A stretch of 64,000 bases of DNA from Bacteroidia bacterium (GCA_019695235.1 JAIBAI010000005.1:1-64000); one strand, 5' to 3'. Positions 27,585-35,688 are shown, counted from the stretch's first letter. Made by a program: numbers and translations. Notes: generated by a model not told the origin, from the letters alone.

Positions 27585-27676
27585 TAAAACGTTCAGATTT
27601 ATCCTTTCAAAACGTTCAAAGTTCGCCTTACAAAACGTTCAGATTTATCCTTACAAAACCTTCAGATTCCGCCTGA
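27585..27676. repeat. Four contiguous 23-bp direct repeats (iteron-like)
   Basis: Units occupy 27585-27607, 27608-27630, 27631-27653 and 27654-27676 with no spacer. All share (C/T)AAAAC(G/C)TTCA at the start, and a CC in the last third. Units 1 and 3 are nearly identical and contain TTTATCCTT; units 2 and 4 diverge to TTCGCCTT and TTCCGCCT. The first three contain the palindrome AACGTT. With no unique spacers it is not a CRISPR array. Exact phasing suggests binding of a protein array, as in iterons, but the function is unknown. Confidence 0.85.
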
Positions 27677-28133
27677 TACAATGCAAGGCCGCAAGCCGCA
27701 AGCATTTTTAAGTGTTACCATCCTTGTGCATTATTTTGCTTACACGGCAACCATGTTTTATAAATAAGCGCCCGGGTAATAACTAAAAGCAGCGCAAACT
27801 AAAATAAATTTTACACTCTTCTGTGATTTAAACCTGGCAGATAAAAGCCAGAAGAAATGCATCTGAGGGGATAATAAAAAAGAAATCATTCAACGTCTCG
27901 CTGACCGCTTTTTGAACGAAACAAAAAAGTCTTTTATACAACCACCAATTTTGGACCAATGAAAATTTAGAAAACGTAAACCGAAAAAAGGGTGGTTGAA
28001 AAACCGCCGGGTATAAAAATTTTATTTTTAGACCCAAAAACCTACTTCGTGGGGTCGGTTTTCTCGCACTTTCTCCCACACCCGAATATCTTTTCCCCAA
28101 AACAGGGGCCGCAGCGCTTAAATCGCATTAAAA

Positions 28134-29021
28134 CTACCTTTTCGAAAGGACATATATCTGGCTTGAATATTTTCCTGTTCCTGCCTGCAGGTTTGAAAGG
28201 AGGCCTTGAAAAAATGCTTTGAAAAAAGAAGTTTTGCCGATCTTGTATTTTTCGCTTAACAAAGAAATATAAAATGCATCCAGGTACATCGGTAAGATGG
28301 CATCCAAAACAAATCCATGTTTTTCGAATAGCTTTTGGATACTCTCTGGATCAAAATGATAAAGGTGTCGAGGCACATCATAGGCAGCCCAAAATGCTTT
28401 GTAATGGTGTGCGTCGGCTGAATTATGATTGGGAACCGCCACAAACAACCTGCCATCTTGCTTAAGCAATCTCCGTATTTCTAAAATACGATTATTTAAA
28501 TCATGCACATGCTCTAATACATGCCACATGGTAATAACTGAAAAGTTTTCATCCGGATACTTCTCAAGATATTCCTCTCCATTCAACCGCAAACGATGTT
28601 GCTTGTCGGCCAATGCACGTGCATCTGCATCCGGCTCCACCCCCTCAGCCATTATCCCTTTGTCAGAACAATACTTCAAAAAGTACCCGGTTCCTGCTCC
28701 AATATCTAACAGCTTTTGATTGCCCAGATATGGCTTGATAAGCCGGTATTTACTTGCAAGGGTAAGTGTACGTGCAAACTTATAGAGCTTATTGACCAAT
28801 CCCTTCGATGTGTCGCTGTGAGAAATATACGCCGATGATTGATAATACCTGCCTATCTGCTCTTTGGATGGTCTGGGATTGGTAAACACGAAGCCACAAG
28901 ATTCGCAGCTTACTATGTTGAATTGCTCCAAACTAACTGTATGATCTGTTGCCTGTAGGGTATCTTTAAAAGCTGTGCCTCCGCATACCGGGCAATTACT
29001 GAGTTTTTCTAAATGTTCCAC
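28134..29021 (-). CDS. Class I SAM-dependent methyltransferase with N-terminal zinc ribbon
   Basis: 295 residues. An N-terminal Zn ribbon has CPVCGG (10-15) and CESCGF (about 39-44), then FTNPRPSKEQIGRYY. The Rossmann methyltransferase motif I is KLLDIGAGTGYFLKYC, with motif II-like VEPDADA and the post-motif VITMWHVLEHVHDL. This arrangement is common in methyltransferases acting on sugar or polyketide-like substrates, but the actual substrate is unknown. The only sensible start is a GTG at 29021, which lies inside a parS-like site (29014-29029) and 8 bp after the mnmG stop, so translation is probably coupled to mnmG. Confidence 0.85.
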   Translation of the reverse strand: MEHLEKLSNCPVCGGTAFKDTLQATDHTVSLEQFNIVSCESCGFVFTNPRPSKEQIGRYYQSSAYISHSDTSKGLVNKLYKFARTLTLASKYRLIKPYLGNQKLLDIGAGTGYFLKYCSDKGIMAEGVEPDADARALADKQHRLRLNGEEYLEKYPDENFSVITMWHVLEHVHDLNNRILEIRRLLKQDGRLFVAVPNHNSADAHHYKAFWAAYDVPRHLYHFDPESIQKLFEKHGFVLDAILPMYLDAFYISLLSEKYKIGKTSFFKAFFQGLLSNLQAGTGKYSSQIYVLSKR

Positions 29022-29029
29022 GTGAAACC
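29014..29029. promoter_or_regulatory. parS-like ParB-binding site (site A)
   Basis: TGTTCCACGTGAAACC matches the chromosomal parS consensus TGTTNCACGTGAAACA at every fixed position except the last base. It covers the junction between the mnmG stop and the methyltransferase GTG start codon. parS sites load the ParB/Spo0J partition clamp and usually cluster near oriC. Confidence 0.8.
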
Positions 29030-30898
29030 TTAACGACCTAAATGAATAACCAACACTTGAATATCAGTAGGTGACACCCCACTGATGCGTGAAGCCTGAC
29101 CAATACTTAGTGGCTTGATTTTACAAAGTTTTTCTTTCGCCTCCGATGAAAGCGACTCTAATGCATGGTAGTCAAAATCTGCATGCAAATGAATGTGCTC
29201 AAGCCTGCCTAACTTCTCGGCCATCTCCTCTTCTCTTTTTATATATCCGTCGTATTTTAAAAGTATATCGGCCAATTCAAGCTCTTCTTCAAAAATACCA
29301 TGCTCTATGGCGTACTCACTCAATGCCTTGCTATGCTTTAAGAGACTTTTAAGTTCTAATCCCGGCCTGCTTACAATACGTGAAATTCGTTGCTTCTGCG
29401 AAATAAGTGCTGAATCCTCTTGCTCCAAATAAACATTTACTTCATCAGGTTCAACATTATTCGCATGGATAAACTTGTTTAAACCGGCAATTCGCTGGTA
29501 CTTCGCTATTGTGGCAGCATAGCGTTCTTCTTTAACCAGTCCCATTTCGTAAGCAAGGGGTGTTAAACGTTGATCGGCATTGTCTTGCCTGAGCATAATA
29601 CGAAACTCAGCACGAGAGGTAAACATCCTATAAGGCTCATCTGTGCCTTTATTTACTAAATCATCAATCAGTACTCCTATATAAGCTTCTGAACGTTTTA
29701 ATATAAAAGGCGCTAATGAATTGGCCGCGCGATGTGCATTGATACCGGCAATTAAACCCTGGCCGGCAGCTTCTTCATACCCTGTGGTGCCATTTATTTG
29801 TCCAGCAAAATAAAGATTCGATATGCCTTTTGTTTCTAAGCTTGGTAAAAGCTGTTCTGGTGGAAAAAAATCATATTCAATGGCATAACCAGGCCTAAAC
29901 ATCTTTACATTCTCAAAGCCCGGAACTTTACGCAATGCCTCGTATTGAACATCTTCCGGTAAAGAGGTAGAAAAGCCATTAACATAAATTTCAACGGTAT
30001 TCCAGCCTTCTGGCTCAACAAACAATTGGTGCTTGTCTTTATCTGCAAAGCGGTTTATCTTGTCTTCAATTGAAGGACAATACCTTGGTCCAAGCCCCTG
30101 AATTCTGCCATTGAACATAGGGCTCCTGTCAAAACCTGTACGAAGCATGTCATGCACCTCATCATTGGTGTAGGTCATCCAGCAATTAAGCTGTTTACTA
30201 AGTTTTGGAGTCTTACTGAAAGAAAAGCTTCCAGGATGTTCATCACCCGGTTGCACTTCCATTTTCGAATAATCCAGGCTCCTTCCATCTATTCGCGGAG
30301 GCGTTCCTGTTTTCATCCTGCCACTTCTAAAACCTAGACTTACCAATTGCTCTGTAATACCTTTTGCAGCTTTTTCTCCGGCACGCCCGCCCCCCATCTG
30401 CTTCTCACCAATATGAATAATACCATTTAAAAAAGTACCATTGGTTAGTACCACAGATTTAGCGTAAATACAAACATCTATAGATGTTTTAACTCCTATC
30501 ACCCGATTGCCTTCTACAATAATTTCTTTCACCATATCCTGAAAGAAATCAACCCCTTCTGTCTTCTCTAACATGCTACGCCACTCAGCCGAAAACAACA
30601 TACGGTCGTTTTGGGTGCGCGGACTCCACATAGCCGGGCCTTTTGAACGGTTAAGCATTTTAAACTGAACGGCTGATAGGTCAGAAACTATACCTGAATA
30701 ACCACCCAAAGCATCAATTTCTCTAACAATCTGGCCTTTTGCAATACCACCCATGGCCGGATTACATGACATCTGGGCGATGGTTCCCATATTCATGGTC
30801 ACAAGCATCACCTTTGAGCCCATGTTGGCAGCGGCAGCAGCGGCTTCACAACCTGCATGCCCGGCACCTACTACAATTACATCATACTTTTGAAACAT
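29030..30898 (-). CDS. mnmG: tRNA uridine-5-carboxymethylaminomethyl modification enzyme MnmG (GidA)
   Basis: 622 residues, full length. The FAD-binding motif VVGAGHAGCEAAAAAA is near the N-terminus. Family signatures include CNPAMGGIAKGQIVREIDALGG, GRAGEKAAKGITEQL, RMKTGTPPRIDGRSLDYS, GYEEAAGQGLIAGINAH and TSRAEFRIMLRQDNADQRLTPL. With MnmE it installs the cmnm5 group on wobble U34 of certain tRNAs. A candidate -7 element and a parS-like site lie immediately upstream, and a second parS-like site lies at its stop. The gene is classically origin-proximal (gid, glucose-inhibited division). Confidence 0.97.
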   Translation of the reverse strand: MFQKYDVIVVGAGHAGCEAAAAAANMGSKVMLVTMNMGTIAQMSCNPAMGGIAKGQIVREIDALGGYSGIVSDLSAVQFKMLNRSKGPAMWSPRTQNDRMLFSAEWRSMLEKTEGVDFFQDMVKEIIVEGNRVIGVKTSIDVCIYAKSVVLTNGTFLNGIIHIGEKQMGGGRAGEKAAKGITEQLVSLGFRSGRMKTGTPPRIDGRSLDYSKMEVQPGDEHPGSFSFSKTPKLSKQLNCWMTYTNDEVHDMLRTGFDRSPMFNGRIQGLGPRYCPSIEDKINRFADKDKHQLFVEPEGWNTVEIYVNGFSTSLPEDVQYEALRKVPGFENVKMFRPGYAIEYDFFPPEQLLPSLETKGISNLYFAGQINGTTGYEEAAGQGLIAGINAHRAANSLAPFILKRSEAYIGVLIDDLVNKGTDEPYRMFTSRAEFRIMLRQDNADQRLTPLAYEMGLVKEERYAATIAKYQRIAGLNKFIHANNVEPDEVNVYLEQEDSALISQKQRISRIVSRPGLELKSLLKHSKALSEYAIEHGIFEEELELADILLKYDGYIKREEEMAEKLGRLEHIHLHADFDYHALESLSSEAKEKLCKIKPLSIGQASRISGVSPTDIQVLVIHLGR

Positions 30899-30906
30899 CT
30901 CTAATA

Positions 30907-30922
30907 CGTTCCACGTGGAACA
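30907..30922. promoter_or_regulatory. parS-like ParB-binding site (site B)
   Basis: CGTTCCACGTGGAACA contains the perfect 14-bp palindrome GTTCCACGTGGAAC (30908-30921) around the CACGTG core. It lies 8 bp upstream of the mnmG ATG, where it would fall at the start of the transcript made from the TAATTTTG element at 30930-30937. Bound ParB could therefore affect mnmG expression (inference). Confidence 0.75.
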
Positions 30923-30929
30923 AGGGCGG

Positions 30930-30937
30930 CAAAATTA
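30930..30937 (-). promoter_or_regulatory. Candidate -7 promoter element of mnmG
   Basis: On the minus strand this reads TAATTTTG, fitting TAnnTTTG, 31 bp before the mnmG ATG. No -33 TTG is seen at the expected distance. Confidence 0.4.
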
Positions 30938-30953
30938 ATCAATTTCGGGCCTT

Positions 30954-31385
30954 CTACACTCCCAGTAGCTTGTTACTCCGCTGTTTAAGGTAAAAATCTT
31001 CTGTTTCCCGCATTTTTTTCTCCTCGGCAGGTGATTTATCTCCGTAACCACACAAATGTAAAACACCATGAACCATCACCCGGTGCAATTCATCTATATA
31101 TGAACCATTGTAAAGGCTGCTGTTTTCAAGCACCCGTTCTACGCTGATGTATAAATCACCCGAAATCTTACCGGCTTCCTGGTGCGAAAAGGTGATAATA
31201 TCGGTAAAATAATCATGCTGTAAGTACTGCTGGTTGATTGATAGCAGGTACGCATCAGAACAAAAAATATAAGACAAATTACCGGTGCGATATCCCTCAC
31301 GCCGAATAACCTCATTGAGCCATGCCTTGAGTGCAAGTTTCTGCTTTAGCTTGAAACTTTCTATCTCAGTAAAAAATTGTACCAG
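30954..31385 (-). CDS. ybeY: Endoribonuclease YbeY, probable CTG start
   Basis: The zinc-dependent RNase YbeY acts in 16S rRNA maturation and ribosome quality control. The catalytic region is VHGVLHLCGYGDKSPAEEKKMRE; the third ligand region reads GYGDKS and not GYDH, as I expect for this phylum. From a TTG at 31277 only 107 residues would result, missing the conserved N-terminal strand. The same frame is open upstream and encodes VQFFTEIESFKLKQK and LNEVIRREGYRTGNLSYIFC, which fit YbeY. No ATG, GTG or TTG occurs in it, but a CTG at 31385 gives 143 residues with the family-typical start M-V-Q-F-F. CTG lies 9 nt after the in-frame TAA of the preceding gene. Confidence 0.85.
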   Translation of the reverse strand: MVQFFTEIESFKLKQKLALKAWLNEVIRREGYRTGNLSYIFCSDAYLLSINQQYLQHDYFTDIITFSHQEAGKISGDLYISVERVLENSSLYNGSYIDELHRVMVHGVLHLCGYGDKSPAEEKKMRETEDFYLKQRSNKLLGV

Positions 31386-31394
31386 AACCGGGGA

Positions 31395-31811
31395 TTACTG
31401 ATGGTGAATACGAAAATACAACTCCACTTTGCGACCCTCATTGTAAAAATGAATGTCGTCAGTTAAGCGACGCATTAAAAAAACACCCCGGCCATTAGGC
31501 ATCTCAACATTTTCAGGATCTGTGGGGTCAGGCAAAGCATCCGGGTTATAACCGTTTCCCTCGTCTTCAACAGTAAAACAAAGATTATTGCCTTTGGTTT
31601 CGTAAAAGAACCGCACGGCTTTATTAGGGTTCAAGCGGTTACCATGGTATATAGCATTGCTGACAGCCTCGGTGAGCGCCATCAAAATATTACCATAATG
31701 CTCGTCGCCTATGTTATAAAATTGACAAATTTCATCTACAAATTTTTCAACCAGGGCTACATTTTCTTTCACTGAAGAGAAGGTTACAGATCGCGTATCG
31801 GTTATTGTCAT
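31395..31811 (-). CDS. Anti-sigma-type serine kinase/ATP-binding protein (RsbW-like HATPase)
   Basis: 138 residues, a lone HATPase_c domain of the RsbW/SpoIIAB class. N box: ALTEAVSNAIYHGN (about 45-58). G1: VEDEGNGYNP. G2: NGRGVFLMRRLTDD. Family members bind a sigma factor or phosphorylate an anti-anti-sigma protein; none of these partners is adjacent. Its TAA stop (31395-31397) is in frame with ybeY, and the gap to the DUF4175 gene upstream is 10 bp, so it is the middle gene of a tight operon. Confidence 0.85.
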   Translation of the reverse strand: MTITDTRSVTFSSVKENVALVEKFVDEICQFYNIGDEHYGNILMALTEAVSNAIYHGNRLNPNKAVRFFYETKGNNLCFTVEDEGNGYNPDALPDPTDPENVEMPNGRGVFLMRRLTDDIHFYNEGRKVELYFRIHHQ

Positions 31812-31821
31812 TGTCTGAATG

Positions 31822-34800
31822 CTAGTTGTTGAACTGTATAAAATACTCCTTAACCATGTTTTTGTAAAAAGGTCTCAGAGAGGGGGGAATCGTTTTTAAT
31901 AATTCTGTCTCCTGTCTGATTATCTTGTTATACTGATCAAAGGCAGAAATGTTACGTGTAAGTTCTTTTTTATTTTCGTTTGATTCTCTTTTCTCTTCTA
32001 AGCCCTTCTCACGCTCGGCTTTCTCAGCTTCTAAAAGGCGTGTAAGTATTTCCTGCTGCCGGCGAATGGTCTCAGCTGTGATGTTTTTATTCACTAAATC
32101 CGTCTCAGTTTGTTCCATCTTATTAGCAATATTACGCAAATTTCCACTATTCCCGTTCCCTTCTTTCATCATTTCATTCATCAGGCTCTGGATTTGGTTT
32201 CTTAACATCTCTTGTTGTGCTGCCATCCGGGCCAATTGTTCACTTGATTGTTTACCTGTTCCTGGCTTGCCCATACCTTCTTTCATTTTCTGCAACTGCT
32301 CGTTAAGCTGTTGCTGCAGTTGTCGCATGGTGGCCATTGAAGGCTTCCCCTGACCGGGCTTGTTGTTCTTCCCGGGCTTGCTGCATGAACCATTGCCTTG
32401 CTTTTTGGCCGCCATTTGCTGTTGCATCTGGTTGGTAATCTCACCAAGCATTAACGCCAGATTGTTTACAGATGTCATTACATATTGTTGCCGCGAAGAA
32501 GCTGCTGCTACCTGTCTTTCAGCCAGGTATGCCACTGCCTTGTCCATATTCATATTAATGGCTGAAATCTCACGGTTTACAAATGCCTGTATCTCCACAA
32601 CCCGCTTGCTTAAAGCAAAAAGCGAGTCTTCTATCATCTTTGCGTCATCCTTTATTTTCTTTTGCTCGGCGGTCAGACCCACATAAAGAGGATTTCCAGG
32701 ATGTGTCTTTTGTAACTGCTTCATCACACGCTCCTGATCGAATGATAGCTGTATAAGGTTTTCAAGTATTTCCCGCAATTTGCCGATATCTTCCTCCATC
32801 TCCTTCTGCTCATTTTGTTCCTGCATCTGTTTCATTTTCTGCGACAATTCTTCCATCTTTTTTGATGCACTCTTCTGTGATTTTGAAGCTTTTCCACTTT
32901 TTCCCTGACCCAACTCATCTGAACTTTTCTGCATATCCTGCTGAATATCCTGCTCAGAGGCATCTGTGTCTTCCATTTTCTTGGGCTCATTCAGGGCTTC
33001 ATTTTTCTTTTGCAACTCGTCAAGATCTTTCCGGAGGGCTTCAAACTCCTTATTCATTTGATCCTGTTCTGCCTTTTTTTGTTCCTGACTTTTCTGAGTA
33101 TCATTCGACAGTTTCTCCTGTTTTTCACGCAAACGATCAAGCTTTTCTATTGTCTCTGTTAGTTTTTGATCAAATTCAAGTTGCTTAAAAAGCTCTAATG
33201 AACGATCCAGCTCCTTTTCAATGTCTTTATTGTCTAACTTCATTTGATCTACCATGTCGCGCAACTTATTCTTGTCGAGATTTTCCATCAATCGTTCTAA
33301 TTCACGCATCTTTTCTTTCATTTCCTCACTTAGAATCTGTTCAAACAGGCGCTCAAGTTCTTTTTGCTTGTCTAAAATCCTTTGATCACTTTTTTTATAC
33401 TCCTCGTTTTGACTGTTATTCTGTTGGTTTTCCTTTTTTAGTTCTTCTACATCTTTGTTTAGCTGTTTGTGCTTCTCAAGCAAATCTTCAAGCTTCTTTT
33501 TGTCTTGCCAGCTCATATCACGCTTCTCTAACATGCGTTTATTGAGTTCATCTAATTCTTTTTGAATCTTTTTTGAGTCAATAATCGTCTCTTTGAGACG
33601 ATCTTTCATTTCCTGGTTGTTTTGCTCTTGCTGCTGTTCAAGCTCTTCTAAAGTAGGTACCTTGAAAATATGCTTTTGCGACCTTGAGGCTTTGCTACCA
33701 CTTATACGGTCATTGTCCCATATCTCAAACCAATAAGAAAGTTCATCACCTGGTACCAAACCAAGTTCTGAAAATTCCTGCGACCAGTAAAAACTTGAAT
33801 TGGTGTACTGTTTCGAAAATGGAACCGGAATCTTTTGTGTTCCAATGATTTCTCCTTCCTGTTTCGGTGTACGCTCAATATAAAAATACAGGTTATCAAA
33901 GCCATAATCATCAGCAATCTCACCCTTAAAAAACATCCTTGAACTTAGGAGCGAATCAGCTTTCTCTTCCACAGTGATTTGTGGAAATTCATCCTGTTTC
34001 ACCGTAATCATGTATTCAACTTCATTTCTACCCTTAAGAAAACGGTTTTCTGTTTGAATTTTATACCGCTTATCTTGCATCAGCTTTAACTGCTTTTTGA
34101 AAGCTCCTTTATCATCAGGCTTTAAAGCAATTGCCGAATCTGAAAACAGCATACTTAGCTTTTCAGTGTCACGGGCATTGAACTCCCAAAGCGCTTTTGT
34201 TCCGGCGGGTACACTTAAATCTCCAGTATTACTGAGTACTTCATCTTTTAAGCCAGTATAATCAGGATAATCAAGTGCTATCCTGAAATTTACCAGAACA
34301 GGGTCGGGGAGGGCCTGTAATTCAAATTCCTGCGAATAAAAACCGTCGGCATACAACCTGAACTTTGTGTTGTGATACACGTTCTTAAAACCGTACAGGT
34401 GCAGGTCTTTTTCTCTTTTCTCCAATCTGAATTTTGTTCCGTCTATATCAATAAATACCTCTGCCGGAAGAACCGAACCAGTCATTTTAACCAAAAGATC
34501 AAAATCCTGCTTACTTGGTGTTTTTAAAGTTTTATTCTCAATGTTGAAGTTAAATGGAGCTTTTGGTTGAAATGCTTCTGAATACCGGATAATTCGCCTT
34601 GTTGGCCCGGCCAGAAATGATGGAGATACTAACAGAATTAAAACCAATACAATAAAAGGTACTAAAACATACCGGAGATACCTTCTATTTTGCTTGAAAT
34701 CAATGGCTTTACTAAATGTAACAGGTCTGAGAGCAAGAATTCGCTGATCAATACTCGCATGTATCAGTTCAATATTTTCGCCTTGCTGTGCAGCCTGTTC

Positions 34801-35166
34801 CTGTAACTGTAATGTATTTAGCAGTTTATCTTTTACTTCCTGAAAGTGCCGCCCAATAATGATGGCAGCTTGTTCATGATTGATTACACGACCTAATTTA
34901 TATAAGTGAAACAGAGGTACAAGTATGAACTTTACAAGCACAAACCCTGAAAACAATACAAAGGAGTAAAAAAGCACAGCCCTGCCGGTCTGGTTAAACT
35001 GACCCAAATACTCTAAGGTATTTAAAAGCAGAAAAAATACAAGTATGCCCCCACCTGAATATATAAGCCCTCTGATAAGCTGATTCAGGTAATACTTACG
35101 AATAAATGCATCAATTTTCTGAAGCAATTCTCCATAAGCTTCTGAGTATAAGTTATTTCTACTCAT
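31822..35166 (-). CDS. Large DUF4175-family membrane-anchored coiled-coil protein
   Basis: 1114 residues. Three hydrophobic segments lie in the first 190 residues (LIRGLIYSGGGILVFFLLLN, VLFYSFVLFSGFVLVKFILV, VLVPFIVLVLILLVSP). A beta-rich region follows (about 195-510) with segments such as YFYIERTPKQEGEI and GDELSYWFEIWDND. A very long K/E/Q-rich coiled coil spans about 515-880, then a Gln/Met-rich low-complexity tail (QQQMAAKKQGNGSCS, QLQQQLNEQLQKMKEGMG). This layout matches DUF4175 proteins of Bacteroidota, whose function is unknown. The large soluble part probably faces the periplasm. It is followed at 10 bp by the HATPase gene. Confidence 0.85.
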   Translation of the reverse strand: MSRNNLYSEAYGELLQKIDAFIRKYYLNQLIRGLIYSGGGILVFFLLLNTLEYLGQFNQTGRAVLFYSFVLFSGFVLVKFILVPLFHLYKLGRVINHEQAAIIIGRHFQEVKDKLLNTLQLQEQAAQQGENIELIHASIDQRILALRPVTFSKAIDFKQNRRYLRYVLVPFIVLVLILLVSPSFLAGPTRRIIRYSEAFQPKAPFNFNIENKTLKTPSKQDFDLLVKMTGSVLPAEVFIDIDGTKFRLEKREKDLHLYGFKNVYHNTKFRLYADGFYSQEFELQALPDPVLVNFRIALDYPDYTGLKDEVLSNTGDLSVPAGTKALWEFNARDTEKLSMLFSDSAIALKPDDKGAFKKQLKLMQDKRYKIQTENRFLKGRNEVEYMITVKQDEFPQITVEEKADSLLSSRMFFKGEIADDYGFDNLYFYIERTPKQEGEIIGTQKIPVPFSKQYTNSSFYWSQEFSELGLVPGDELSYWFEIWDNDRISGSKASRSQKHIFKVPTLEELEQQQEQNNQEMKDRLKETIIDSKKIQKELDELNKRMLEKRDMSWQDKKKLEDLLEKHKQLNKDVEELKKENQQNNSQNEEYKKSDQRILDKQKELERLFEQILSEEMKEKMRELERLMENLDKNKLRDMVDQMKLDNKDIEKELDRSLELFKQLEFDQKLTETIEKLDRLREKQEKLSNDTQKSQEQKKAEQDQMNKEFEALRKDLDELQKKNEALNEPKKMEDTDASEQDIQQDMQKSSDELGQGKSGKASKSQKSASKKMEELSQKMKQMQEQNEQKEMEEDIGKLREILENLIQLSFDQERVMKQLQKTHPGNPLYVGLTAEQKKIKDDAKMIEDSLFALSKRVVEIQAFVNREISAINMNMDKAVAYLAERQVAAASSRQQYVMTSVNNLALMLGEITNQMQQQMAAKKQGNGSCSKPGKNNKPGQGKPSMATMRQLQQQLNEQLQKMKEGMGKPGTGKQSSEQLARMAAQQEMLRNQIQSLMNEMMKEGNGNSGNLRNIANKMEQTETDLVNKNITAETIRRQQEILTRLLEAEKAEREKGLEEKRESNENKKELTRNISAFDQYNKIIRQETELLKTIPPSLRPFYKNMVKEYFIQFNN

Positions 35167-35251
35167 TTTTTACGCAATATGCTTTTCTGTTATCTCTCAA
35201 TTTACATGCTGCTTAACGAAAATAGACCCAAAATTGATACGTGAATTCAAA

Positions 35252-35683
35252 TTACACACATGAAATTTTATCTACACGCAACTGGTGCCTACCTCCTTCA
35301 AAGTTTTCAGTTAGAAAGGTCCTGACCATATCGCGTGCTGTTTCTATACTAACAAATCGGGCAGGTATACATAATACATTTGCATTATTGTGTTTACGTG
35401 CCAGCGAAGCAAGTTCTTTGTTCCAGCAAACTGCTGCTCTGATGCCCTGATGCTTGTTCGCACTGATGGCTACTCCATTTGCACTGCCACAAATAAGTAT
35501 GCCTTTCTCACATTCACCTTTTTCAACCGCAAGAGCAAGCGGATGCGCAACATCCGGATAGTCCATACTCTCCGGAGTATTTGTACCAAAATCAAGTGAA
35601 GTAAAACCTATTTCTTTTAAAAAGAAGCTTAAATCTTCTTTAAACGCGAAACCGGCATGATCTGATCCTATTGCTATGTTCAT
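35252..35683 (-). CDS. rpiB: Ribose-5-phosphate isomerase B
   Basis: 143 residues, RpiB/LacA/LacB family. Landmarks: AIGSDHAGFAFKE (Asp8-His9 in the substrate site), DFGT, MDYPDVAHPLA, the catalytic Cys65 in ICGSANGVAISANKHQGIRAA, and a HNNANVLCIPAR segment. It interconverts ribose-5-P and ribulose-5-P in the pentose phosphate pathway. Most relatives have GSG(I/N)G where this one has GSANG, a mild substitution. It begins 6 bp after a TAATTTTG element (35689-35696), so the leader must be very short. It precedes the DUF4175 gene by 85 bp. Confidence 0.93.
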   Translation of the reverse strand: MNIAIGSDHAGFAFKEDLSFFLKEIGFTSLDFGTNTPESMDYPDVAHPLALAVEKGECEKGILICGSANGVAISANKHQGIRAAVCWNKELASLARKHNNANVLCIPARFVSIETARDMVRTFLTENFEGGRHQLRVDKISCV

Positions 35684-35688
35684 AAATG

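Larger units (their letters stand above)
27209..28133. other. About 920-bp gene-free interval rich in repeats and inverted repeats
   Basis: No protein-like open frame is visible on either strand; frames of up to 90 codons here are low in complexity and lack family features. In order it holds the terminator at 27228-27251; a hairpin ACTGTCG/CGGCAGT near 27391-27410; the nested inverted repeat 27474-27510; a G5/C5 hairpin (27547-27551 with 27561-27565); four 23-bp direct repeats (27585-27676); a CTTTTTG/CAAAAAG stem (27908-27929); and a GACCC/GGGTC pair near 28031-28056 that may end the methyltransferase transcript. No consensus DnaA box (TTATCCACA) is seen; only 7/9 matches such as 27309-27317. 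It is the longest non-coding interval of the window, 0.9 kb from the nearer parS site. Confidence 0.7.

Noticed and set aside
27585-27676. Possible CRISPR array
   Set aside because: The repeats are directly contiguous with no spacers, and no cas gene is in the window.
27828-28222. Open frames of 76-90 codons on both strands in the gene-free interval
   Set aside because: Composition is low-complexity and Phe/Lys-rich, there is no start context or family feature, and the two frames overlap on opposite strands.
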